Source: Morinoia aosen
Lineage: Eukaryota; Arthropoda; Malacostraca; Amphipoda; Talitridae
Reading direction: 5' to 3'
Assembly (NCBI GenBank): GCA_030386875.1
Contig: CM059562.1
Coordinates: 67,020,201-67,084,200 of the forward strand
Length of the DNA: 64,000 nt
The notes under the pieces were generated by a model. The model did no database searches and had not been told where the DNA came from. It worked only from the letters and a program-made list of their open reading frames with translations. Shown here piece by piece: positions 23,656 to 37,360 of the stretch (the first letter of the stretch is position 1; each line of letters begins with the position of its first letter). The position numbers and the translations under genes were made by a program.

Positions 23656-26000
23656 GTTATTACGAAAAAAATGTAATTTCGGGCTTGAGGCGTAACGTAA
23701 ATCAAATTGCTTTTAAAATAATTTATTTCAATGTCATATAACGATCGTGGAAATTTGAGATTTAACACGTGACTGTACAGTAATCCTTTAGGGTCGAGTC
23801 GGGTATATTTAAACCTAGAGTTATTTATCGTGTTTCTTTGGTATAAATTCCTAAACACTATAATTTTAGATTAACAATGTTGCATAATGATTAAAAATTA
23901 AACAGACAAAGCAATAAAGGGGTTTCATATATGATGTTTCCACATGATAACAGCAATTGAAATTTCACGTTATTTTCGGATAGAAATATGCATCTGGAGC
24001 TAAAGATACACGTAAATAGAGGAGTTAAAATATAAAATGAGAAAAAAAGCTGGGGGGTGACAGCAGACGTACGCCACAGCAGTAAAATAATTGGTACTGG
24101 GAGCTTTTAAATGAAGTCAGAAGCAAGCAAATTTTGGCTGTGATAAAAGTAGTGTTCGTCGTTTGTGTTTTAAATACAATTATTATGTCAAAGATAATCA
24201 TTTCATTAACTTGAGTCCCTAGAAGATTGAAAAAAATATATGTGAATGTAAAAATAAAACCATCATTTAAACGGGCTTCTCAAGAAGTGTGGACGTATCG
24301 AGCGGAGTTAGTGCATTCTGAATCAGCACTTTTTTTCGTCAGGGCAGCTTTTCGACCTCTGGTAGAATGCCAGCTCGGATAATTCTATTCCAATGCCATT
24401 CATAACTTGCAGATGAGCTCTTTCTTTTCAGGTTTCTTTTTCTGCCCGCGTTGTGGTGGCGTGCACAGCCAAGTTTTTGTGGTGCTCCCATCAGAGCGAG
24501 TGTCGAGATGAGGCAAATTGCCGAGGCTGGGAGCTTTATGGTCTGGCCCGGACGATACCAATCTCGTATCGCCGATACCGCTCCGAGGTGTCACTTTTAG
24601 AGCGACCCTCGAGAACAATGGCGACTTTCGTGTGGACCAGACCGTGGGATCTTCTAGCAATTGTGTTATTGATTTGCCCTTATTAGGGCTTGCGATAGCG
24701 TCGTGAGCGTCACATGAACCTGCTGGAACCTTGCTAAGTTTCCTCGGAAATTGAAAATATAAATCATAGTGAAAGGAAAATGTCAGTCTCTATTTTTATC
24801 GACGCGTCATCTCTGTGAAGTATTCGCTGAGAAGAACGAAGTCAGGCAAAACATAAAAAGACGGAATTTGAAATTATATGACTACAATGTAGTCATCTAT
24901 GTCTAAGTTTCGTCCTTTTCATCCTGTTTTCGCTTACATCTATGACGTAGTCCTATCTTGTTGCAAGATACTTTGTTCAGATTTCTTCAATATTTCGTGC
25001 AGCAGGCATTTCTATGTTTTTCATTCGATATCGGCCACAGATTCGTAAGCTCGTGTGTAGAGCATTTGTTGCTCTGCACGCTGTAGCCGCGGCCTCAAAG
25101 GCGGCACCTCAATGGCGGTAGCCCCGCGTTCCCACCCGTACTGCGATTCCTTATCATCAAACGCAGGCGTAAAAGTAAGGAGAAATTGAGGGCAGCGGCG
25201 CGACAAATTGACGCGAAGGCATGAAGTAATATCGACGTAAAGATGAGTTGAGGCCAGCTAACAGCCGGGGTAGAGCGCCAGTATCGAGTGGCCATCTCAC
25301 GTTCACACCAACTACACACCATCGGCGTGAAAATAGCCACTTTGGCGGTGTAATCTGGCACGCCGGCCGATTGCTCATTGGCAGGATAGCTTTTTGTGGC
25401 GTCTTTTTTGGGCCGGAGTTGGACAATGCAACTGCTCACTCGCACGATCTGCCTCGCTCCAGTGATACCTGCCCACATTGTGACTACAGTAATCGCTAGA
25501 TTAGCGTGGTCACCGTCGGCTGAACTGATCTTCATTGACAAGGTTTTAGAATGCTGCTATTTTTATCAACTCTTCACCAGAGTGAAGCAATCTGCAGTCA
25601 TGGCACTTAAATGAGGCTGGTATTGTCGTACTTCAATTTTTATTTTTATGTTGTGCGTTCAGTTACCAAAAACGCTTAAGAAAAATATCGTAAAGTTTTC
25701 GACGCCAATTTAATACGTTGACGGCGTCTGTGTGGGTGTTAAGGTTGGTTCGGCTTAGTTGTAAGTAGCAGAATTGGGAAATCGACTTAACTGCTGGAAT
25801 ACATTTCTATCTTTTCTAAATAGTTCCAATCACCCTTTCAAAATGTCTAATCTTTCTATCCTATGCAAAGCCTCTAATGAACAAGACCTCCGGTATTTCA
25901 GAATCTCTTTATGTATTCACGAATAAATTATCACTAAATTACGATTTCAGCGAGACTAAATTATTTGTTGGCTTTACTTACTAACTTTAGGTATACTGGG
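23656..26000. other. Unassigned sequence with GC-rich patches
   Basis: Patches at 24430-24710 and 25030-25540 are GC-richer and open in several frames on both strands (up to 148 codons at 25095-25541 minus). Openness in many frames at once is what high G+C alone gives. No domain or splice pair stands out. They could be old gene or transposon fragments. Confidence 0.4.
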
Positions 26001-26104
26001 GCGTGCGTGTTAGGTGTGTACACATAAAATGTGTGCGTGTGCGCGTGTATGTATGGTTGTATACGGCTGATGTACTGTGTGTATTGTATAGGTGCTTGCG
26101 TATG
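26001..26104 (+). repeat. GT-rich simple sequence
   Basis: Imperfect run of gtgcgtgt, gtgtgta and similar words. Such alternating purine-pyrimidine DNA can adopt Z-form, but no function is implied. Confidence 0.8.
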
Positions 26105-29100
26105 GAGCTTTAGTCGCTAGAAAATAATTTTTTGTCGTCTTTGTTGTGTATATTATTCAGGCCTTAAATATCTTATTCATGACTGTGGAAGGCCTGATGT
26201 TGCTTAGGCCGTTGAGTTCCGTTTGAGGTGAGCGAAGCAGCGGCTGTACTTATACTCCTCCTGCGGTTGGTATCGGTGATACGCAGTGGAGGAGTGGGAA
26301 CTTTTAATTGCATAAATTTACATTGGGACATTTTAATATTTTATTTTATTTCTTCCAGTACTGAAGATGGAATGATTTCGTTGTGAAACGATTGTGTCAA
26401 TAAATGTTCGCTATAACGTTTGTTCTTTTTATTTTGAGAATAAGACTCACTAAGAATCGCCCTATAAGTACTACTATCCTTTCTAAGAAATGGGAAAAAT
26501 ATAATTCTAAGATAACATTTTACCTCGCATGATAACATTTATTTTTAAAACGATCGTGAAATAGATGAAATGTTATTTCTTTATACTGGTACGTGAATGA
26601 GCAATTTACCTATTGGTACCATATGTCCGCATACGCTGTCAACTTGCCAACTTTGGCCTTCCTTTTCAACGACGCAACTGGACTTGAGAAAAATCGTTTG
26701 CGAAATCAACCCTAAATACATACTGCTGAATGAGAATCCATGCACTTTCGAATCAAAACGATAGCAGTGACTGAAGCAATACGTTTTCATAGAGCTTACC
26801 AAGTTTGATTAACAGAACACTGCTACGGAACTTCGGTGTTCCCAAGATTGTGGTACTGCAAATATTGTCTATACTTCTACGTGCGAATAATTTAACTCCC
26901 GTACATTGTGTCATCTCTGCAACCCATTCCAATTATTGGGGCTCAGCATATGCAAATATTTCATGTTGAGTTCCTTACAACAGCTGTTTTTTTCGTGATA
27001 TCGTTGCAAAACTCAAGAATTTTAGATTTAATTCCTAGTTAAAGCCCAGATTCAGAATGAGCACTGCTTTAGCGTAACTTTACAATACCCGCGGTATACA
27101 AGAATGTCGTAAATGTCGATGGGAAATTTTACTCGTTAATCATCCTACAAACTAGCACCGGGTATATTTTATAAGCCATCTTCATTCAATTAAACCTATT
27201 ATCCCTGATGAAAAACTTTCATTGGTATTTTTTCTACTGAAGTAAAAGGAAAAGAATCATCTTAAGTTACATTGTAATGCCAGCAATCACGAGTGATTTG
27301 TAAAATTTCTGGGTCTCCATCAAAATTGGCTGAAATTTCCGCATGTTACACCACGAAAGTTAGTCACAAATTTCATGTACACTAATTTGGTTAAAATTTA
27401 TTAATTTTTAAAAAAATAAGATCATAAGGTAAGTGGCACTAATTTATATACGCCAGCTTTATGAACTTTTTATATGGTCACATTTACTTTAAAAACATCA
27501 AATCGCGTCTCAACATGCAACAGAATCAATTTCAGAAAATAATTTTTCCGAAACCCATTTCATTCGATCAATATCATTTGAAGGTAATTGCGATCTCTGC
27601 ACTGTCAAGCAAAACATTATCTAGGAACAAACGATCTGCTTTAATTTCTCGGACAAAGGTATTGAATCGAAGAATCAACGCTTCAGTGATTCCATCGAAT
27701 AGCAATAAAAGCGATCTTGAGAATAGCGATTAAATATTGTTTTCTGGTCTGGCTAAGACATCCCATTCTTTGCAGCAAGAATATTGAAAGGTTTTCTGAA
27801 TCTAAGCTGCCGCCGACACCTCGGACACAGCCTCCAACCCTCCCTGTGAGAGCTAGTCGTAACTTTACGACCATTTAGCCCCTAATTTGCCCAGACTCTG
27901 GCATTATCTTCTGAGGCACTGATCTAGATTTCTTTCTCATTCCGTACATCGTGACCGAAAATGCGAATGATCGTAAATCGCGCCAACACTTTGTGAGTGA
28001 TAAAGGTGTGGAAAATGTGTATCTTACAGTTCTTATAGATCAGATACTAAGACTAATAGTCACGATGCGAGCTGCGAACTGGAGCTCTGCTGCCCTCCAA
28101 GTCTCGATAGCGGACATCGCTTCTCGCATCTACGGTCATGTCCAGGACTCGCCCTCTCGATTGAGAGATCTTCAAAGGTCGCATGCATATCCAACTAAAA
28201 ATTGAATTGAACTTGGATGCTAATGAAGCTATCACCGATATTGCCCTCAGACTCGCCAAAAGCGTGGACTCGAAAGATAGAGTTCAGAAATTGATAAACA
28301 AAACCTGGATAAGCATTTCGTTTCTTTATCCGTACACGGCTAGTCGATAGCTCTATTGGTTCACGACATTTGCTGGCAAAGAGCAAGCTTTCAATTTGGA
28401 ATGAACCGCAATTTCTTCTTTCTAATTCAAAATGTTTGGAAAATTGAGTTATAAGACAAATTTGTGTCATTTTCGACAGCATTTTCTAACTGAAGGGTTT
28501 TCTTGACTTGAGACTTCTCTCACCAGGATTTATAAAAAAATGGAGTCTTTGCACTACATCATTAATTTCAAGTACTGTAAGCATAAGATTATCCCAAATA
28601 TAATTAAAATTGAGGAAATCTAAGAATTGCAGTCTCAGTTTAATGAAATCAAAGTTCTCCGTAAATGACTAAAAACGATCTTCCTGATAAATAAAAAGGT
28701 ATCATCTCTAGGATACGAAACTTGAACCAAAAAAATTCACGAAGTATAACAGTTCAGCATCAGCCTGCATCCTTTATTTTTGTCCATACACTTGCAGTGT
28801 GGAAAGGAGCAGCTAGGTAGCTGGTTTAAAAATTTCTGTTTATTGAATGATTTTGCTTATCTGAATGCAAAGTCTACATACTGACTTTTAAAACAAAAGA
28901 TTAAAAATCATCTAATATTTGTATTCATAAATTATCTAGAATATATTAATCACACTTCAATGTGTCGCTTGACGTTGATGGATTTAAAAGCACATTTTTT
29001 AAGACTCCATGAGCGAGCGCCAAACACGAATATTCATTTTCTTAGGGTTAGTGTTGATGAAAGGTAAAGGTTAAGTCAGGCAGGCTTTAAGCTGGAAGTA

Positions 29101-29600
29101 GAAATAACGTTTAGCTTCAGATTGACCAGTTTGACAAAGGTTGTTAGGATTACGAAAAAACAATGAAAGAAATCATGAAAATAATTCCTCAGGTCAAGCC
29201 AGCATAAGAGCACACCTGTGATTTTTTTTCCTTTTATTGATACTTTAGTTAGAATGAGCATTGACATCAATGCTTTTTAAAAATGTGATGATTTTGAAAC
29301 CCAACTCCATTCCATCAAGCTCTTACACTGCGTGCTATCAGTTCTTCAAAATGCCAACCTGAGGAAACATGTGGAGAATCGATGAATCCTACTACTGATA
29401 CTAACCCTGGACTTGTTCCAGGCGATCGCTATCGCCGACTTGTTCGAAGGCGACAGCGAAATGAGTTCACAATCCGTGATGAGCAGACACCGCTGGAGGT
29501 GGGCACCAGCCGCTCTCCACCGGAGCTCCAAGCGATGATCTTGAATGAAGGCCAAGGATGATGGCAATCAAAAGCTGAGCGCGAGCAGGCATGCACTCAC
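26105..29600. other. AT-rich sequence, nothing recognised
   Basis: Open frames such as 27461-27733 plus and 28195-28482 minus show no motifs. No RNA genes or tandem repeats of note. Confidence 0.5.
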
Positions 29601-29752
29601 ATCTTCTCATTTTGTAATTGGAAACAGTGATTTTTGACACGATCAGGTCGTTGCCATGCGGTGTCGTGACTGAGGCGAGCGGTGACAGTTCAAGGGGACA
29701 CTCGGAGCTGCCCTCGTCCGCCGCGGGGGGAGTTGGCGTGATAATCTCCGAG
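29601..29752 (-). CDS. Best internal-exon candidate, unknown protein
   Basis: On the minus strand a 152-base segment runs from a good acceptor (a T-rich tract ending in tatttcag) to a full-consensus donor core gtgagt. It is open for exactly 50 codons plus one split base at each side. About 66% of third codon positions are G or C in a region otherwise AT-rich, which favours coding. The peptide is Pro/Ser/Thr-rich in its first half (SEIITPTPPAADEG) and more hydrophobic afterwards (NDLIVSKITVSNYKMRR), like a linker leading into a folded part. The upstream and downstream exons were not identified. The frame also stays open beyond the donor to 29467, which slightly weakens the case. No family is recognised. 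Confidence 0.33.
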
Positions 29753-32670
29753 CTGAAATACAAGTAAAAAATTTCAAGGTTTACCGCGTTAAATATTTCT
29801 TTCGTGTTTCCGCCTACAGGAAGATAGTCCGATTATTCAGAATCATCTCGCACAATTGGGAAATAAATTGCACAACACAGACTTCGTTCACATTGTTGGT
29901 GACTCAGGTGATTTTTCAGTAAACATCACCTGATCCTACAAATCTGATATTATTTTAGCTAGATTTAACCCTGAGGCCACTTGTTGAAACCGAAAGTGAT
30001 GATCAAAAGGCCTCATTTGTTCGCTGCATGTGAAGTCTATCCCTGAAACGCTCTCAATAAGCTGTTCACATTTTTGACCCTTTATTTCTTAAATAAATTT
30101 TGCTACACATAAACCGTTTTAGAAAAAGTTATGAACGATGGGACATAAAGGAGAACACATAAGGTAGTAATTTGTAATTTATACAATACCTGTATTAGAT
30201 GTTGAAAATGTTATGATCGATGTTTTAACGTGTTCGGACTGATTCACGGAGTTTATTCGTTGTATTATATTTAATGAGATCAGAGGAAATGGGTTGAAAA
30301 GACAGATTATTAAAAAGTACAAAGATTACTCCGACTATTTTGTCTTCATTGAATCGTGGTTTGTTCTTTTATTGCATGTTTTCCATCTGATTTCTCATAC
30401 TAAAACCCTGAAAAACTGTTTTGGTGAACAAATTCAAATCAAAAATATGATAACAATATTATTCGCAGGAAACTAGAAACTGAACTACAGTCTCCCTAAA
30501 AAATATACAACTGAACGCAATACCCAAAACCATGACAACACGACGCCCGGAGGAAATAATCGTGATACGCATCATTAACTCAGTAACTTCTGGGCGTTTT
30601 CTCAAGAGGGAAACTTTTCGTAGACGATCGTTAAGGGCGAGTAAAAATACTTACTCGCTCCCAAAGTAGCAATTTTCAAAGCTCACTCCGCGTTATCCGG
30701 TACGACATCCAGAACGCAATTCTCACAATTTCGAAAGAAACTGTATCTTGTGAACATAAAGATAACAATGATTATTTTCATCCTAGGCAGGTGCTTTAAG
30801 CCCACTGCGCGATTACAAAGTAAAAAGCGAAGGCACTTCGGTATTTTGTGTATAATTGGCGCAAGAGGAATCATTCAAAAACCATTCAAAGCTTTTTATG
30901 TTCGAATGATGATCCACTTTGGACGTTTTTAAAAGCGCAATGAAATGAAAATCTCTCCGTGGCAACCACAAAAGAATGAAGTTCAGCCTCTTCTCAGACG
31001 ACATGGTTTGTTTGAACAAACCTGCCCCATTTTGGCTGATACTAGTTTCTCCAATGCAGATTAAAGAAGACTCGCATGCTAAGTAAATTTTGAACTGAAG
31101 CATCAAGGTTTGAGTGGGTATTTGTTCGTATGCAGCGAGGGCAATCCTTCTGTGCTGTGAGCACCCGAAGCAAGGCGTCTGTTTTCCATAATGCGCGCAC
31201 AAACAAAGCCACAGAAATAGAGATGAGCGCTGACTGCTCTTAGTATTCATAAGTTAAGTGAAGTGCTGTTCGCCATGACGGACGGTGATCCTAATGAAGG
31301 CCTCACGCTATGCTTTTGTTTCGGTACACCAAGGCTGCTCCTGTTCTTGCGAGCTAGCCAACTTTTCTTTAAAGTTCTGCCGCTCGAGAGCTCAATTGTT
31401 TGCGGGCAACCGCCTCAAAAATAGCGTACGCTACGTTGTCGATACCATCTAACGTTGTCTGCCTGGTGCATCTATTGGCCACAGAATCGTGGGATCGTCT
31501 TCATTCCCTTTCATTCGTGAATTCATTTTTTAGATCAACTAGATAGAATATCCTTGAAAATAGCTTGACGCACTACAATGAAAAATAAAAAGCAAAACCG
31601 TTCGTTATTTTTTCAATAAAAGTTTCCATTTCATGTAGCATGAAACTGATGATAACACTTTTAGGTCTATTTCAAAACTTCAATGTTATGATTATGTTCA
31701 CCAAGGCGGTAGGTACACCTGCTATAAATTTTTCAAAACTCTTAATAAAAAGATGGATGCCTTTTGAAAAATGATACGCAATGATCACTAATTCCTACTA
31801 ATCGCGGTCAAAAAACTGCATAAAAATTCTAAATATTATTAACAGATCCTCGCAGTTCGTTCCATCAGGTTGGGCCCGAAGATATTACTTTCCGGCGCCC
31901 AAATAACACGTGATATATATTTGGCAACTGTCATATCTATATATTCGTTAACTTATAGGAAGCTGCAATCACAGCTGGCCGAAATGAATGCCAAATATTT
32001 TATAAATATTCTAGATGTAATAGGTCCCTAATTCTAATTCTACATGCAGTATCTTCTCCGTAGCATAAATTTAAGCATGTTGCAACACCTGCATTAGTTT
32101 AATGTTCAATGTATCAAACTTCACTGTGAAATATTCATCAAAATATTCACTTCTGTCTCACCCAGGTGCGAGATACCATGCAGAAGCATCACCGTCCAAT
32201 TTCTGTGATCTTTCCTCCTCCGTCTCCACACAGGAGATTATAACTTTCATTAATTTTGCGAGGCGTTTAGCATGTAAGCTGAACTGTGTAATAATAAGAA
32301 CTTTACCACAAGTTTCCTTGCATTCCAAATAGCGCATGTTTTGTGGTGCATTTTTTATGAATACTGTTCAGCATAATACTCAAAAACTAGCGTGCAGTAG
32401 TACTGATAATTCTCAAGAATATGTTGTGATGTATGAGATGCCTTTACTTTCCAAGTAATTCAATCAGCCTCGTATTTCCTCCTATGAAATAGTTATTGAT
32501 AGTGTTTAATTCATTTTACGAATCAAATGATGGGCAGACATATTTTTATTCCACGTTAATTTGGTAGCTTATAATAAATGAGGGATGAGAAGAGTTTCGT
32601 TCAAATGCATAAAAAAATTCTCATGTACCCAGCTTCGGTACACTTACAGTCAACGTGTTATAGAAGTGGG
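29753..32670. other. AT-rich sequence, nothing recognised
   Basis: A 145-codon minus-strand frame at 30813-31250 has no recognisable motif or codon bias. Nothing else was seen. Confidence 0.45.
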
Positions 32671-33137
32671 CAGGCGATACTGGGTATCTTCTACAGGCAA
32701 TGCCAGGTATCGAAGTATTTTCCGTACTCGACAGGCAATGCCAGGTATCAAAGTACCTTCCGTTCTCGACAGGCAATGCCAGGTATCGAAGTACTTTCCG
32801 TGCTCAACAGGCAATGCCAGGTATCGAAGTATCTTCCGTGCTCGACAGGCAATGTCAGGTATCGAAGTACCTTCCTTTCTCGACAGGAATGCCAGGTATC
32901 GAAGTACCTTCCGTGCTCGACAGGCAATGCCATGTATCGAAATACCTTCCGTGCTCGACAGGCAATGCCAGGTATCGAAGTACCTTCCGTTCTCGACAGG
33001 CAATGCCAGGTATCGAAGTACCTTCCGTTCTCGACAGGCAATGCCAGTTATCGAAGTATCTTCCGTGCTCAACAGGCAATGCCAGGTATCGAAGTACTTT
33101 CCGTGCTCAACAGGCAACGCCAGATATTGAAGTATCT
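32671..33137. repeat. 38-bp minisatellite, about 12 copies
   Basis: The unit contains caggcaatgccaggtatcga followed by agtaccttccgtgctcga. Copies are close to identical, with G/T and G/A variants in the last part, one copy (near 32886) one base short, and frayed ends. The unit lacks stop codons in nearly every phase of both strands, so it produces overlapping frames of 241, 181 and 148 codons (plus) and 155, 97 and 74 codons (minus). Since 38 leaves a remainder of two on division by three, each frame cycles through all phases. None is called as a gene. Direct abutment of the units without unique spacers rules out CRISPR. Confidence 0.96.
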
Positions 33138-36100
33138 TTATTTTAAAATGCTCAGATTTGGTAATTTCAACTTGGAAAAGTTAAACGCAACGTCGACAGA
33201 AAAGCTTTCACAGCCGATTGCACCACAGCAACGCTGTAAATTGCTAGGATATCTGAACATCAAAGCACAAATATTTCAATTGCACACACAAGCACTGCCC
33301 TGAAATTCGTTCTCCGTCCTATATAGCTCTGCTGAACGTCCCTCGACTCAAGCAGTACGAGGGCCTGAATGGACTAGTTTTGCCCAAAATGTTTCATATT
33401 GGCCTTTCTTCAAGAAAAGTTAATACATAAGAGAAGTCAGCACCTGGCGACCATCCAGTGTTCGCCGGCACTAAGTCGCCATTTTGAAAGAAATTCATTT
33501 AAGGAAAAAGAAGAATTGAATAAATTTAGCTAAAAAATAAGGCCAATCCTGCAAATTGGCAACCTACATACCACCCGTGAGGTCAACACAGAGATACACA
33601 GATCGTTCCTCGGCAGTAGCCCCACGACGAGCAACTTTCTTTCAATATTTCCTACAATAAATTATTACTCACACTTCATTGTCTTTATGTCTTCTTTGTT
33701 TGCAAGCTCCATGATTTTCTGAGTCTCTACCATTTAAGCATGATTTAGAACGGAGCAATATTTCAGGAAAATTCACTCTATCGTCCCAATTAACTTCATG
33801 AGTCTAGTATCCATATCACGAATAATTAATAAAGACTGGAGCGTGAGGGCAGTTAACCTCTGAACCCTTCATTATGAGGTCGATGGAACTCTTAGGGGAG
33901 CGCGCCCCGCCCCTTCGCTCTCGTGATAGCGAACCCAGTCCCTTCAGCTGGTGCCACTCATCATGAACTTTACGTTCAATTCAAAACTCCTTCACGATTT
34001 TCTAATTTAATCCCGTTCAGTGATGATAATTTCCAGCCCTGAAGTGGACATTTTGTCTCACCTCATGTGTCTTTGTGTAGAAGGTCATGCTCGAAAAATC
34101 GCGGTTTCTCCTGATTGAAGTGTCAATCTTGGCGTTCAAATAAAAGTGATCTGAGATTGACGAACTTGAAAGGTCAGTCAAGTTTCGTCATGACAGATTT
34201 AGTTCGCCTGCCCTCTAGTGATTGAGGTAATTTTATTCCAGAAACATAAACATACTCAGACACGATCAAATTCATGACTACAGTATCTAGAGAATGTGAG
34301 ATTAGAGAAGTGAGAGAAAATCTTCTCTAATAGCGCAGTGAAACCATCAAAAATAAGGGTGTGAAACCAATATGTGTTCAAAGAGACTTCCCTCGAGGTT
34401 GAGTTCAATTATCTCGACATCACAGCGACATAAAATCAAAAGCACAAATTTCAATTCCTGATTGCTGTCGACGGAGCAGATCATCAGGAATACTCATTTG
34501 TTAGCTCCATTTTACCTAAATAAACGGAGCGTGGCATGCGAGAGTGAGGGGGCGATAGCGCGGCCTCTCGTTTAGGAGCGGCACATCAGCGCGAGAACTT
34601 CAGGAATGCACTTTTCACGAGCTGAGGTGAGCGATGGCCGACCTCACACTCCATGAACTGGATGTTCGTACCTCACTAATCGTCTTCTATCTCCAAGCAT
34701 TCTTATTTATTGCTTCGGTTCATCAAAAGAACGCCTATTTGAATCAAAAGTACTCCTACGTTTCATTCATTTCTTCATGATCAATTACTAATAACTATTT
34801 TTAAGAGCTTTTTCAATAAGGCCAATAAGGTTAAGCCCAAATGTACGCATGGACTTCTGCATCAGTGAAAGCCTGCGCTGCTAATCTGGAATTCGTGAAG
34901 CCGAAGAAGCCCATCGTGATCCACAAGCACATTCCGAGACCTATCTCTGATACCACAAATGATACTCTAAAATGATTGCCGTTCTAAAACTAGAATAGTC
35001 ACGCGACGCAAGTGATGTCAAATACTTCGGGTACTCGCGACGAATGCTGCAATGAGAAGAACCGACGTAGCAAACACACAACGTCATGCTAAAACATGTA
35101 CGAGTAATGTTGCCTTATCTGCAGCTGTGAGGTTCACAAATAAAATGTCATAAATTGCACAACAATCCCCACTAATGATTTTTATAATTTATTTACATAT
35201 TCTACATATATATATATATACATACAAGCCAAAAAATATTGTGACTAAGAAAATTGAATCTATTGTTCAAGTAAATGACACTTATTGCGAGGAAAAAGAT
35301 GCAGCAATTTTTGTTAAACTTCTTGGCTAATAATAAAGATAGAAAGTTGTTACGTGGAAATATGCCACGAATTGCAAGGAACATATGAAAAATCGACGAT
35401 TGAGAAAGTGTTTGAGACTTCAGATCCTTGCTGTAGACGTGGAACCTTACCGAAAAATATGCTGTAAAAATCATTCACCCCTTCCAGTCTAGCTTTTATG
35501 ATCACTATCAGCTGCATTCATGCCAACTACTCTCATTTCGATTCTGATAAAAAAGATTGTTTACATTTCTACTGACACACCCTCTTAAAATTCTTAAGCT
35601 TTTTTAGCATTCAATTGCAGTACTGCTAATTATAAAAAATTACTGGAATTCAAAAAAACCTATGGTTAAAAATACAAATTTTTACTCAATATCTGATGTG
35701 AAACTAATGAATAACAAATTCTCTGAAACGGTAACTTCACATCAAAGTAGGCGACTGAATTATTCTTTGCAGTTTGACTTTGAAGTGTAAGAACTTGCAA
35801 GTTATCGACAGTTTTTTTTTTAAATTTAATAACAGATCTGCTAAGATAACCTCACAATTTTTCCCTCCCTAAAGGCTGCATTAACAGACAAGATGCGTCA
35901 AGGCAGCACTTCACTGAAACATTTTCTGGACGTTGATTAACAACTGGAATAAACCGTATAATTTTTCACTAAATAGCTGCTAAGAATGCATGAAATACCT
36001 CCAATTTTCCCAAAATAAATGTTGCTTAAATATTTTTAACATAAGACCTCACTTTTTATCATGTTATTGAGCGAGCAGAAGCAGAAGAGTTAAGCAGAGG

Positions 36101-37297
36101 ATGTGCAGCACATCTCTAATGTTAAATGTTCAAATGCTATCAGACTATCGTCTAAAGTGCGCAGCAAACTGTGGGTCAAATAAACAAATAGAATTTAGTC
36201 ACACGAACTCTGTTTCCGCCACCGCATCGTCCTCCAACGCACATTCACCAGTTCACCACTAAAAAGAACTAATTCATCTCGCAAAATCCCGAGAAAATTT
36301 AAAAAAAAACAAGAGGTATTTCAAAAACCATCCCACGTTCACATCCCCGAAAATTTGTGCTCGGAACATCTCGCCATACAAATGATGATCTGAGGCGCAG
36401 GATTGTGCGGCCGTGTCAGCGGGCGCGTGTGGATGTCATCGAGCGAAGCGTTAGCGTGCGAGGTGTTCTGTAGCATCTGGGACTTGGCGAGAGGCTAGGA
36501 CCTGAACTCAGGTCGTGCTTTACTTATCGCACCCTAACACTGCCGCACTTAGAATGTGTATTAAAAGAAGTTGAAGGGAAGTGAAACTCAGTTAGAGAGA
36601 TGTATTTTAGTGATTTCTTGGCGTGTTTGGTAGTTTCAATGTCATGCTGGCGCTTGGATTATCTCCCGACATGCAGATGTACGAAGAATACACTGAATAA
36701 AGAAGGAGCCTCAGCTGGGTGGCCCGAACACTCAGTCCGAGGTCGCCCCACTGAAGCTGCGGTCTTTTGCTCTCAAGCTATAAAATTTTAAAGTTAACTC
36801 GGCGGGCTATTGCCTCAGTGAAAGCTCATGGCTTCAAAGAGAGGTCTTTCCTTCTACAAAAATAGCCTAAACTCGTTGAGTCACGAATCTTTATCAAGGG
36901 AAAATGTTCAAGCACGGTTACCTGTCTAGCTAAAGTTGAAATATGATCCTGTTCTTCATGACCAGTTGGTCCTTATGAGCGAGCTCAAATCATTGTTTTC
37001 ATACACGATCTTTGAACTCCGTGTCAAGTCTTCTAAACTTCAGTTAATTGGCCATCTTATGCCGATGCGTCTCAATCAACCTGAAGAATCCGAAGCTGTC
37101 ACACAACCCTCAATTTTCTTGGCCTTTTCTTACTGAAAATGCCTCTCGTGTTAAATTGCTCCCTTAAAGCTGACCAGGCTACCATGCGTCAGAATCCGAG
37201 CTACTCGAATGAAAGACGTTCAATAAGAATTGCAATATGTGGGTACGGACCTGTACAGGCGCTCTGGTCAACGCTTCAGTTAACAATTCAGCTCACT
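33138..37297. other. Unassigned sequence
   Basis: A (ta)n run lies at about 35207-35222. A GC-rich patch at 34520-34640 is not open for a convincing exon. Open frames at 36600-36791 and 37139-37348 have no motifs. Confidence 0.5.
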
Positions 37298-37360
37298 CAT
37301 AGGAGACACCGCTTTGTCTCCTATGGCTTAAATTCCAGGGAAAAATAGTTCCTGGAAATT
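37298..37360. repeat. Two adjacent hairpins
   Basis: The first (37298-37325) is a perfect 10-bp stem, cataggagac with gtctcctatg, around an 8-base loop. The second (37331-37360) pairs aattccagg with cctggaaatt with a bulge. Neither fits a known RNA family. They may be relics of a small foldback element. Confidence 0.7.

Noticed and set aside
25095..25541. A 148-codon minus-strand gene
   Set aside because: The patch is GC-rich and open in several frames on both strands. No domain, splice pair or distinct codon bias favours one of them.
32671..33137. CRISPR array
   Set aside because: Units abut directly without unique spacers, no cas genes are present and the sequence is eukaryotic in character.
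32578..33303. A 241-codon plus-strand protein across the 38-bp repeat
   Set aside because: Other plus and minus frames over the same array are equally open. Length is a by-product of a stop-poor unit.
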